In this document: positions 10,825 through 22,900 of the stretch, piece by piece | How positions within the stretch are numbered: position 1 is the first letter of the stretch | Layout: every line of letters begins with the position of its first letter | Source of the DNA: Prunella strophiata | Lineage: Eukaryota > Chordata > Aves > Passeriformes > Prunellidae | Reading direction: 5' to 3' | DNA length: 64,000 nucleotides | Assembly: GCA_036583965.1 (NCBI GenBank) | Contig: JAZBQD010000028.1 | Span: 744,001 to 808,000, forward strand | Translations under genes and position numbers: made by a program | Notes under the pieces: model-generated | Database searches by the model: none | What the model was told of the DNA's origin: nothing | The model's input: only the letters and a program-made list of their open reading frames with translations

Positions 10825-12426
10825 GAGTCCATCCCATGGGACACAGTTCTCCAGGAACTTCTCCAACCTGAGTCCATCCTACAGGACACAGTTCTCCAGG
10901 AACTTCTCCAACCTGAGTCCATCCCATGGGAGACAGTTCTCCAGGAACTTCTCCAACCTGAGTCCATCCCATGGGAGACAGTTCTCCAGGAACTTCTCCA
11001 ACCTGAGTCCATCCCACAGGACACAGTTCTCCAGGAACTTCTCCAACCTGAGTCCATCCCACAGGACACAGTTCTCCAGGAACTTCTCCAACCTGAGTCC
11101 ATCCTACAGGAGACAGTTCTCCAGGAACTTCTCCAACCTGAGTCCATCCCATGGGAGACAGTTCTCCAGGAACTTCTCCAACCTGAGTCCATCCCATGGG
11201 AGACAGTTCTCCAGGAACTTCTCCAACCTGAGTCCATCCCATGGGAGACAGTTCTCCAGGAACTTCTCCAACCTGAGTCCATCCTACAGGACACAGTTCT
11301 CCAGGAACTTCTCCAACCTGAGTCCATCCTACAGGACACAGTTCTCCAGGAACTCCTCCAACCTGAGTCCATCCCACGGGAGACAGTTCTCCAGGAACTT
11401 CTCCAACCTGAGTCCATCCCATGGGACACAGTTCTCCAGGAACTTCTCCAACCTGAGTCCATCCCATGGGAGACAGTTCTCCAGGAACTTCTCCAACCTG
11501 AGTCCATCCCATGGGAGACAGTTCTCCAGGAACTTCTCCAACCTGAGTCCATCCCATGGGAGACAGTTCTCCAGGAACTTCTCCAACCTGAGTCCATCCC
11601 ATGGGAGACAGTTCTCCAGGAACTCTCCAACCTGAGTCCATCCCATGGGAGACAGTTCTCCAGGAACTTCTCCAACCTGAGTCCATCCCATGGGAGACAG
11701 TTCTCCAGGAACTCTCCAACCTGAGTCCATCCCATGGGAGACAGTTCTCCAGGAACTCTCCAACCTGAGTCCATCCCATGGGAGACAGTTCTCCAGGAAC
11801 TTCTCCAACCTGAGTCCATCCTACAGGACACAGTTCTCCAGGAACTTCTCCAACCTGAGTCCATCCCACGGGAGACAGTTCTCCAGGAACTTCTCCAACC
11901 TGAGTCCATCCCATGGGACACAGTTCTCCAGGAACTTCTCCAACCTGAGTCCATCCCATGGGAGACAGTTCTCCAGGAACTTCTCCAACCTGAGTCCATC
12001 CCATGGGAGACAGTTCTCCAGGAACTTCTCCAACCTGAGTCCATCCCATGGGAGACAGTTCTCCAGGAACTTCTCCAACCTGAGTCCATCCCATGGGAGA
12101 CAGTTCTCCAGGAACTTCTCCAACCTGAGTCCATCCCATGGGAGACAGTTCTCCAGGAACTTCTCCAACCTGAGTCCATCCCATGGGAGACAGTTCTCCA
12201 GGAACTTCTCCAACCTGAGTCCATCCTACAGGACACAGTTCTCCAGGAACTTCTCCAACCTGAGTCCATCCTACAGGACACAGTTCTCCAGGAACTCTCC
12301 AACCTGAGTCCATCCCATGGGAGACAGTTCTCCAGGAACTTCTCCAACCTGAGTCCATCCTACAGGACACAGTTCTCCAGGAACTTCTCCAACCTGAGTC
12401 CATCCTACAGGACACAGTTCTCCAGG
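10825..12426. repeat. 45 bp minisatellite, about 35 copies
   Basis: The unit begins GAGTCCATCCCATGGGAGAC and continues with AGTTCTCCAGGAACTTCTCC and AACCT. Variants are CATGGGACAC, CTACAGGACAC, CACGGGAGAC, and 44 bp units that lack one T (near 11623, 11712, 11757 and 12296). Because 45 is a multiple of three, open frames run between the 44 bp units on both strands. They encode only a 15-residue repeat and are not considered genes. Confidence 0.97.
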
Positions 12427-13836
12427 GGCTGCAGGTGGATCTCCATGGGCTGCAGGTGGATCTCCATGGGCTGCAGGTGGATCTCCATGGGCTGCAGGTG
12501 GATCTCCACAGGCTGTGGGTGGATCTCTGCATGCCCCATGCCCTCCCTGGGCTGCAGGTGGATCTCCAGGGGCTGCAGGTGGATCTCCATGGGCTGCATC
12601 CCGGTGGATCTCCATGGGCTGCAGGTGGATCTCTGCATGCCCCATGCCCTCCCTGGGCTGCAGGTGGATCTCTGCATGCCCCATGCCCTCCCTGGGCTGC
12701 AGGTGGATCTCTGCATGCCCCATGCCCTCCCTGGGCTGCAGGTGGATCTCCATGGGCTGCAGGTGGATCTCCATGGGCTGCAGGTGGATCTCCATGGGCT
12801 GCAGGTGGATCTCTGCATGCCCCATGCCCTCCCTGGGCTGCAGGTGGATCTCCATGGGCTGCAGGTGGATCTCCATGGGCTGCAGGTGGATCTCCATGGG
12901 CTGCAGGTGGATCTCTGCATGCCCCATGCCCTCCCTGGGCTGCAGGTGGATCTCTGCATGCCCCATGCCCTCCCTGGGCTGCAGGTGGATCTCCATGGGC
13001 TGCAGGTGGATCTCTGCATCCCTGTGGATCTCCAGGGGCTGCAGGTGGATCTCCATGGGCTGCAGGTGGATCTCCATGGGCTGCAGGTGGATCTCCATGG
13101 GCTGCAGGTGGATCTCCATGGGCTGCAGGTGGATCTCCAGGGGCTGCAGGTGGATCTCTGCATGCCCCATGCCCTCCCTGGGCTGCAGGTGGATCTCCAT
13201 GGGCTGCAGGTGGATCTCTGCATGCCCCATGCCCTCCCTGGGCTGCAGGTGGATCTCTGCATGCCCCATGCCCTCCCTGGGCTGCAGGTGGATCTCCATG
13301 GGCTGCAGGTGGATCTCCATGGGCTGCAGGTGGATCTCCATGGGCTGCAGGTGGATCTCTGCATGCCCCATGCCCTCCCTGGGCTGCAGGTGGATCTCCA
13401 TGGGCTGCAGGTGGATCTCCATGGGCTGCAGGTGGATCTCCATGGGCTGCAGGTGGATCTCCATGGGCTGCAGGTGGATCTCTGCATGCCCCATGCCCTC
13501 CCTGGGCTGCAGGTGGATCTCTGCATCCCTGTGGATCTCCATGGGCTGCAGGTGGATCTCCATGGGCTGCAGGTGGATCTCTGCATCCCTGTGGATCTCC
13601 AGGGGCTGCAGGTGGATCTCTGCATGCCCCATGCCCTCCCTGGGCTGCAGGTGGATCTCCATGGGCTGCAGGTGGATCTCTGCATCCCTGTGGATCTCCA
13701 GGGGCTGCAGGTGGATCTCCATGGGCTGCAGGTGGATCTCTGCATGCCCCATGCCCTCCCTGGGCTGCAGGTGGATCTCCATGGGCTGCAGGTGGATCTC
13801 CATGGGCTGCAGGTGGATCTCCATGGGCTGCAGGTG
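12427..13836. repeat. Compound 21/39/18 bp minisatellite
   Basis: Three unit types alternate: a 21 bp unit GATCTCCATGGGCTGCAGGT+G, a 39 bp unit that inserts CTGCATGCCCCATGCCCTCC, and an 18 bp unit GATCTCTGCATCCCTGTG. Blocks of several units recur in the same order, pointing to duplication of higher-order segments. All three lengths are multiples of three, so almost every frame is open for over 1.3 kb. Confidence 0.96.
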
Positions 13837-16800
13837 CCTTCCCTGCCCTTGCTGAGCTGCTCCTCTCACACGTTCTCACCCCACTCTTCTCTGGCCACAG
13901 CTGTGCAGTTACCTTTTCTCTCTTCTCAAATCTGTTCTCCCAGAGGTGTTGGCACCATTTCTAACTGACCAGCCCTGGCCAGCAGCACATCCTTCTCTGG
14001 AGCTGCCACGATTGGCTCAGCTGGACACAGAGGAAGCTTCCAGCAGCTGCTCACAGAAGCCACCCTGACAAAGCTTGCCCATGCACACCCAATAAATCCA
14101 GAATAAAAAAGTCTGAACAACTCAAAACTGCCTTCTCGTGAGTGCAATACTGGGAAAGAATCAGAACCATTACCTGTCACTGGGTTTTTCAAATGACAAT
14201 GAGAAAGCTGTGTGGAACAAATGTTTATGGTGGAATTTCTAAAAACCTCTGCATTGAGCCAACTGGCTCTGCGTTGAGCCAATTTTTCTTCCTAAAAAGT
14301 TAAGCATTTTATTGCCAGCTGCTAAAAGAAGAGAGCAACACTGCAGGCAGAGGCTGTATAATACTGTTGTTAATGGTCCTATCAATTGTGTTTGTGGCAA
14401 AGCCCTACAGTGCTGCCTTCCTCTGCAGCTCTGGAGGGTCACAAACATGCACAGAATGCCTTCTGAATTTGCCATGGATATCCTGGATGCTCTGCTGCTT
14501 GTGAAGGATACTCCACTGCCACCAGGCAAGATGACTGAGGTTTTTTAAATCAGCATTTGCTTATAAATCTGATGGAGACAAAATTAAACAAAATAATGTT
14601 GCTTAGTAATATTTATTTGCATTTTTTTTAAGCAATGGTATGTATTTTTCTTTAGTGGGGAGAGATTGATAGAAAGGATTTCTTTAGCAAGTTTTTTTTT
14701 CCCACTAGAGGACATTATTTTCTTTAATTTGTGGCTGATTTAAAGGGCAGAGGTTGCAGATACTTTAATTTCAGCTTGCTGATTACTTCTTTCTTATGCA
14801 GATTGTGAGGATTAGAAGAAATAATTTTGTGAAAATGAGATTTAAAATAATACTAATGAGACAAGTTTTTCAATAGCTGCAAAAAATTTTGTCAGTTATT
14901 CCCTAAACAGGATATTTGCTTTAATTCTATCTCACACTGCAGTGCTTCAGTCACCATTAAATAGAAATGGGAATGCAATAGATGCCAGTAGATATTCCAG
15001 AGTTCTTCAAGGTGGAGGAATCCATGGAAAGATGAGGAGCTTTGTCTTATGTGAGAGCAAACATGGCTTCACTTGGAGAAAGAATATAAACATGGAAGGA
15101 ATAGGGGCACACTCTCCTCCATGCTCCAGGAGAGAAAAAGATCAACAGGACAAGAAGGAGCAGCCTGGAACTGCAGCATGGAAACTGCAGGTGGCCATCA
15201 GACAGTGCCTCTGCTCTCCAAAGAGCTGAAGGGTTGAAGAGACCGGCAGACGCGGCTGGGGAGTCTCTGTGGTCTCACCACAGAATCCCCTTTCTTCCAT
15301 CAGCAAACCTATCAGTGTACCTGCAGCAAAAGTTGGCAAAAAGACTGGCAAGAAGATCCCACAGAAAATTACAATTCTGACTGCATTTTATGGGGGAAAA
15401 GGGTCAAATAGAGTCCCTGCAGTAAGACAAGAACCACTAATGTATGGCAAGACCCAGAAACAGGAACACTGGAAGTTCTCTTTACCTGTTTTCATGCTAC
15501 TGTGCTTTGGATTTCTGTTGGGTTTGGTTTAGGTTACAGTCTTTCAAAGAAAGGCTTCCTGAATGTCTGATAAACCCTTCAAAAAGGCTTTTCCTGTAAA
15601 CTTAGTTATGACTTCAGAATAAAATCATGGCACAGAAGTTAAATGGGATGGCTCTCTGTAAAGCTGCAACAGGCACACTTTGAACTGCTTTTTAATATGC
15701 AGCACCCTTGCTGCCTTTGTCACTGCACTGAAAGTTAATTGTTTTCCTGTAGTTTCTTAATTGTCTTCCCCTGTCACCTCTATTTCATTCACTTTTGGAT
15801 ATATACATGTACCATATGCATGGATATATATATATATATATTTATGCATCTTTACACACACATGTATTTACATACAGGGGTAGAAGGGTTCATAGGTGCC
15901 CACGATGTTTGTTTGCCCACACCCCCACATCTTTTGAACCAGTTGCCCAGGGTAAACTGGTCAAGCAAACCTGACTGTAAAATACAAAGTCTCTAAATGT
16001 AATATTTCTACAATATTATGTGAAAATTAATAGCCTGATAAAACACCTCCAGTAAAAGAAAGGCTAAAGGGTGAGCTCATGTTTATCAAGTCCCAGAAAA
16101 TCATTTAGGATAAACGCCTGTAACCATGAAAAACCTTCAGCTGGATGCCAATGAACTCAACCATGAAATAAAATTCCCTAGAAACCAAGCTTTGGTGGTT
16201 CTGCTGGTCACATCAGTATTTGTTTCATTGTCTACTTTACAATATTTAATATTTTTTCTACTTACTAAATGACATGATTTGTCTTTTTCTGGCTGTCTCT
16301 CTGAAAAAAAAAAAAAAAAAAAAAAACAAACCAAAACCAAAAAAATCCTGACTTGTTTTTTCAAAATTTGCTCATCTTTCCCTGCACAAATGTGCAGGGA
16401 AAAAGAACTTTAATAACAAAAGTATGCATTTTCTGTTGGAGGTGCCATAGAGCCAAAGATTACTTAAATTTCCTGATGATCACACTAAAGCAATGCTCTT
16501 CCAACAGGGCAGCAGCCCTAAAGGCCAACTGAAGAGTTTAGTGTGCCTTTTCTACACATTGCCTGACCATCCCCCACTCCACGGTCGTGCTTTCCAGCTT
16601 GAGCAGAGAAAGGTTACTGAGCTTTGGCACAAAAGTGAGTTACAGTCGTAATAAAAGTCAGTTGGTGTAACAAGTGAGACAACAGTAGGTTCTCAAAATA
16701 TATAACTTTATCTTTTGATATGGTTTTAGTTAATTTTCAGCTTTGGAAATAATTATAATGGTGTCAAACTAGATATTGGAGCTTGTTTTGCAAGTAGTTC

Positions 16801-18708
16801 TACTTAAGTCAGAGCACTTCCAGGAAGTCATTCATTCAATTCAGCCAGATTAGATCCTGATCAGGCCTCTACTGAAAACAGACTGTAGACCCTGTAGCTG
16901 CAGAATTTAATGCATTCAAAGTATCAGCGTTAGAAAAATCTGTATTGCTATTCACTGTTGTTGATACAATCAATGAATGCAGTGAAGTTCCTGAATGCTT
17001 AGACACAGGGTTTCAAGTTAAACATTTTTCTTAGATATTGAAAAGAAGATATTGCTTAGATATTGAAAAGAAGCAGCTAAAAATGAAAGCATGTGGCATA
17101 TGGCTTTTTTCCTGTCATTTAAAGAAAAGCGAGAATTTACATTTATTTATATAGACATATATTATATTGTATTCCTTTAATAATCATGTACAACCTAATT
17201 TAAATTAGACTTTCATTTTCTAAACACTTTTGAGAAGCCAAAAGCGGTCCAATAGTCAGGAAAAACACCTGGAGGATGAGCTTTACTGGTTAGAGGATTA
17301 AGGCAGAGTTGAATTGCTCCCTTTGTGAAATAACAGCCTTGGTTCTCTGAAAACACAGATTGCTGTTTGCTACTAATGGGTGCCTTGTGTAGCATTACAG
17401 AGAATTGCTTTCCTTGATGGCATAAACTGAATACACAGCAAACACGAGCACTTAGTTAAAATGTTAGCACAGCCAGAGTCACTAAACAAAAATAACTGTT
17501 TTCCACAGCAAGGCCTTGGATGATCAGAACAGAAGGATTTCTGTTTTAGGGGACTTGTGTCATCCAAAACAAGAAGCAGCCCCAGGTTTCCTATGGCCAT
17601 GCTGTCTGCACAGTGGTTCTGCAGCAGAGCAAAGGACAGAGGCTGGGCTAAGGGATAGAGGCAGGAGGAGCTGAACCCTTGGCCAGATCAGTGTGATCCC
17701 AGTGGAAGCCCAGGCAGCTCCAGCCTTTGCCTGAGCTTGGCTTTCCTGGTTTTTATAACTGGCTTCTTACAAGGATAAATCTCTAGATGCTGATAATACA
17801 GGTTTTGTCATCTGTTTCAAATAAGAAAGCCAATCCTTCACAAAGTCACAAAAAGGGAAAAAAAAAAAAACCAACAAAAAAAAAAAAACACCAAAAAAAC
17901 CAAACAAACCTGTTTTGCTTACTGTGTCTCTCAATATAAACAAATATAAGCAAGGCTGTGCATGAAAACACCACAACAGCTTCTCAGATTTCAAGTTTTA
18001 TTTATAAAGTATGTGACAGAACTCTGCACCTGTCCTACTACAAATAATTTAAATAAAGAGACCCAAAACATATTTGGAATCTTCCAGTGAAAAATCAAAC
18101 ATATTTTGGCACCTTGGAATGGGTTAAATAAGGCCCAAACAGTTCACCTCACCCTGCAAATTTGTTTCCTAATGGAATTGACACAGATTAAAATTCTTTC
18201 ATAGAATAAATCAGTATCACAACTGTGCAACAATTTATCTAGTAATCTGGGCTTTATTCCAAATATTTGCAGTCCTCTGCCTTGATAGCCACCAACAGAA
18301 CAACCAAGAGTTCTCAGTCCATCCCCTCTGGATAGAATTCTGCAGCCAAGTGTGCTCACAGCCTCACACCCAGCAGCCAGTTTCCCCTTAAATAAGAAAT
18401 TTTCTCAAATAGTAGGTCAATGCTAGAGCATTTGAGGGACATGTTTTGTTTATTTTTCTGGATTCCACTTGGACTTAAGGACCAAAATATGAAAATATTT
18501 CTATCAATTGATGTCACTTTGTTAAAAGGCTATAATTTATCCTTCTTCCCTGACCACTCCGTAGGTTTTGGTAATGAAACCATTAAACCATTACTATCAT
18601 TATCCTTCCCTGCCAGCTGCCTCAGCAGTAATAAATCTCCACTGACTGAGGAACATAAAGGTGCTTTTATCACCATTTTCCCCCTGCATTATAATGATTA
18701 TATAGGGG

Positions 18709-18715
18709 AAAAAAA

Positions 18716-18746
<31 letters not shown>

Positions 18747-18768
18747 GAAAAAAGAAAAAAAAAAAAAA
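18709..18768. repeat. A-rich simple repeat
   Basis: Poly-A with AAAAG interruptions, about 60 bp. Confidence 0.95.
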
Positions 18769-19963
18769 GTAGCACCAGAGAACATCTTTTGGTTGAAAAA
18801 GACTTAATGTGAGAACTTCTATATCCGGTTCAATGTCAGGTCATCTTATCTGGCAGTATTTAGAGAGCAAAAGAAATAAATCTTGGTTTCTGTAGTTCCC
18901 TGTAAAGTGTGAGGTTGTAACTTTCAGAAGTTACTTGGAGCCACTGAAGAATTTGCAGCATCTTCTCTGGAGATAAATGCTTTAACTTAGTGATATTTGG
19001 TTTTTAAAGAGCACTTATAGGAGTAGTGCAATAAGCACTTTTTTCTATATTATTACCTTCAGCATAGAAAAATTTCCTCAAAGTCTGGTCTACACTGCAA
19101 AGGCTTATTGCCAAAAACCTCCTTTTGTCACAAATCTATAAACACAAACATGATGACAGCCAGCAAAGCCCAGTTTTTGTCTTGTGTGAATCAAATCTAC
19201 TTTCCCAAACAGCAGAATTCTCTCAGTCAACACACAAACACTAAAGATCCTGCTGACAGAATGACATTGTCTCCAGTGTTATTTTATAAACATTTCCAGC
19301 TTCTATTTGTAGCCAGAGTCAATCTTCTGAATCCCATCTCAGAGGAGCTTTGAAACAACTCCAGCACTAATTTCTAATACATTAAATGTAACAATATTCA
19401 TCAGTTGTCATGGAATAGTTCACGTCGAAAATCAGACAGCATTTTCATTCAAGTAATTTTGTAATTGATTTTTTAAAGTTTCAAACAGTGAACGGCACCT
19501 CTTGCAGTTACAAACCCATCCAACAAGCCTTGATTTTGTCAGCAAAACAGACAAGTGTGCACAGAACACAGCAAAATCCTAAAATCTGTTCTATTTGGGG
19601 GGTTTGTAATGGGTGTAGTGCAGCCCCTGGACACAGAAAAAGGTACCACAAAGAAAAAAAAATCCTTGTTGGTTGGTTTGATACCAGGAACCGTTCCCAT
19701 GCCATTGTCTGGCAAATATATTTACATTGAAGAACTGCTGAATCAAAATTGAGGGAATTCACCTTTTTCCATTGACAGACTGGTGTTAAAAGGCATCAGT
19801 GAAAATTTAAACAATTTTATTTATTTCTGAAGAAGACAGTAAAAGCTATCTTTTAGAAATATGTGATAAATATTTTTTCCCAGACAGATTTACTACAAAG
19901 CCAGTTTTGGGACTTTGTGTCCAGGCATCAGAGAGGAAAAAGAAATGGAGATGAACAGAATCA

Positions 19964-19981
19964 AGGCGCCATCGAGTGGTG
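19964..19981 (-). promoter_or_regulatory. CTCF-like motif (candidate)
   Basis: The minus strand reads CACCACTCGATGGCGCCT, close to the CTCF core CCANNAGRKGGCR with one core mismatch. It is a motif match by eye, in the RBP2-COPB2 intergenic region. Confidence 0.35.
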
Positions 19982-22900
19982 AATCTTGTACTCACACTGC
20001 CCTCTTCCCTCAAACCAAAAATAGTCATTATTGTCATACCTCTGTGGAAAATTGAATAACATCCTTGTAATTTCTTTTTAAGAACAGAACTGTTAAGATA
20101 ATTTTTGTACTCATAACCCATCACAACTTTCCAAATGCTTTTACTTTGGGGAGATGAAATTCCAACAACATACTGGTTACATGTTGTTAAAACTCCTCAG
20201 TTTTAATTTGGGAAGCCATATAAGAAATAATCCATCTCCATTTTCGATGGAAGAATTGCTAAAGGATATAAAAGTATGTATAGGTGATGGTTATTGTCAC
20301 TGCTTGGAGAGAGGGGGGGGAAACTGACTGTATTACAGAATGGCAAGAACAGCAGCATAAGAGTTGAACCAGAAACCTCTAGCATTAAAAGCCTAAACTT
20401 TTCTAGTCTAAACTGAGACTCTGTACCGATCCTCACTCATCAACAGATTTTATACTTCCTCTTTGGGAATGAATTTGTCCAGAAGATCTGAATGTTGCAA
20501 ATCCTACGTCAGGTTCCATTTATGTAATATACTGAGCAAGGATTGAAAAAATAGATATTCAAAGCTAAAATAATTAATTGCTATAATCTGAGTTTAGAAA
20601 TTCAAACAATGGGCAGAGATTGTTGAGATAATTTGCAGTCTTCAGACTACACAAAATAGGTACACACCACACACTAATATTGTTGAATTTTTTATATATG
20701 ACTGTATCTCTGAAAAAATTAATGATTCAGGTTCTACTAGAAATGGGAAAACAAAGAAACAGTGCTTGCATAAGACATACATATAAATATATTGCTACAT
20801 TTGCCTTTGGCAGTATGTTATTTATGTGTGATTATTGTAAAAGAGCAAGGATAAAATTTAATATAGCTTTCATAACGGCCTTCTCTCCTACATAAACAAC
20901 TTGTTACTGGGTTATTGAGAAGAAAAATCTTCCTATACAAAGACACACATTCAGTGCTGTGGAAATGCCACACAATCCTGTGTGCTGTTGGTTTTCTGAA
21001 CACAATGCAAACTCATAAACCATGTAACTATGCAGCTCCAATCATACATACAAAGGGCTTTGACCTTTCCTAGAAAAACACCTACATATTACACTGCTAA
21101 ATATAATAAATATAATAAGTAAACAAATTTAAAAATAATAATAGATTAAAAAAAAAAGTTCCAAACCTGTTGACAAAGCCACCTTCTATTTGACAGGCAT
21201 ATCTCGAGAGAATAGTGTTGGCTTATAGTCACGTTTAGGGTTTCTAGAAGGTTCTTCTAGACACCCTGTGTAGATTACCAAGACATAGCAGCAGGGTTTG
21301 GTTTTCTGTGCCTAGCATACCACAAGGCTGAGCTGCATTTGAGCCCATGGGGAAATGACTGCCATCAAATGATAAAGACAAAAGACTTTGTACCTTGGGA
21401 TCTTAGTGACAACAGTGACATTTGTGCTTTAAACCCAGTCCCCTTGCCTTTGTTTGCTGATGAAATGCTCAAGTGGGAGGTAGTGTCTGATATCACTGCA
21501 CTGCCACAAAAGCAGTTTTACCATCATTGCTGTTCCTTTGAGACAAACACCGTGTGGCTGTTGGACAGGATATTGAGATCCTCAGGTTCTGGATTGTTCT
21601 GGACATTGTACAGACGTTGCAGTAGGAGCTGAAGCCTCACCTCTGCATCTGGAAAATGCAAAACTGCCAGATCAAGAGAAAACAACCTACTTCCTTCCTT
21701 CACAAGCTACAGTCAATTATCAAAGTCTGGCCACGAACCTTTCATGTTGACTCAATGTCCATAGTGCTGCTCTTAAATTTCCTTTTATTACTACTTTGTA
21801 TCTGGATAAAAAATAACTCTATGTCAATTTTGTCTAACTTTAATAGAAAACAAGCACAGTGTTCTCAGTTTTCCAGGGTGCTGGCAACCCATGCTATTCA
21901 ATAAACAATTTTTGCAAGCTTATGGAAAATCTGATGCTGAATCATTTCCCAAGAATGCTCCAACCCAGTAGTCAGCAGTGATAAGTTAAAAATATATAAT
22001 AGCAAATAAAAATGTATATCACAGAATCTCTCTATCCTGAAATCAATGTCATTACAGAAATTTTTAAGTAGCTACTGGACTGATACTCCTCAGACAAGAA
22101 GAAATTATTTTAGGATTTCTAGTTCATGTTATCTTAAGACTATATTCAGGGCAAACTAAACTGCTCACTGAATCAGATCTTAGGAACAGTTTGGCAGGTT
22201 TGAAGATGAGCAGAGAAAATGGAATAAGTTTATCTGAAGCCTCAAAACTCAGTAAAAGAACATTAGCACCAACATTCGACTATAGTGGAAGGCATTGTAA
22301 ATCTGATAAAGAAAGAAATTACAAGCTCCAAACTTGGAATACCTGGGAGGATATAAACTGCTGCCTTCTCAAGCACTGCTGTGGTTTAAGGCTTGCCCTA
22401 TTGCCACCAATCTTAATGGAAATGGAATCATGCCAGAATTGGAACGGTGGCCTCCAGGAAATAAAACAAGAAGCAAGAGTTAATAAATCAGGAGCACTAA
22501 CGGGTCAATCAGGATGGTTCTTGCTAAGTGATTACATGAATGACATAAAGATAGCACTTATCTAATGAATCAAATGGGCCCAAAGAAGGTGTAGCATAAA
22601 AGGTCAAGAACTGGAGTCTTTATATTATGCTCAACACTTCGGTCTCTCTCACTGACAACCTTTTTTTTCTCAGAGTTGTCTGTTTAAAGACATCTCTCCT
22701 TGTTATTGCCATGTGGGTGTCACATACTACAGTGCTACCACAATTAATACTTTAGATTTTCTCTTTAAATTAAATCCATATCAGATGCTGCTGAAAGTAT
22801 GCTGATTATCCTGTTGCTGATTTTAAAGAAGATGGTATTTGTCCTCACTTAAAATGTCTTAAAAATAGTAAACCTTTCTACTGAAATTTGAAAACAGTCT

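Larger units (their letters stand above)
10443..14096. mobile_element. Avian endogenous-retrovirus LTR enlarged by two internal minisatellites
   Basis: The left end TGTAGTGAGTTGACACTGGA and following CCCACCAGAGCC, the block GGGCTGAGATAAGGACTGGG, and the right-hand blocks CACAGAGGAAGCTTCCAGCA and GCTCACAGAAGCCACC resemble a widespread avian LTR in the same order, as I remember it. Flanks GCCAG (10438-10442) and TCCAG (14097-14101) agree at four of five bases and may be an eroded target-site duplication; the right end reads AATAAA where CA would be expected. Two tandem arrays, 10825-12426 and 12427-13836, fill most of the element. No retroviral coding region was seen. Confidence 0.65.

Noticed and set aside
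10764..13968. Several overlapping open frames of 300-1035 codons on both strands
   Set aside because: They follow from repeat units whose lengths are multiples of three. Frames on both strands are equally open, so openness carries no coding signal.
22191..22565. 124-codon frame in the intergenic region, with a TATA-like block downstream near 22598
   Set aside because: No homology recognised, no splice context, and no LTR ends or duplication found to support a retroviral call.
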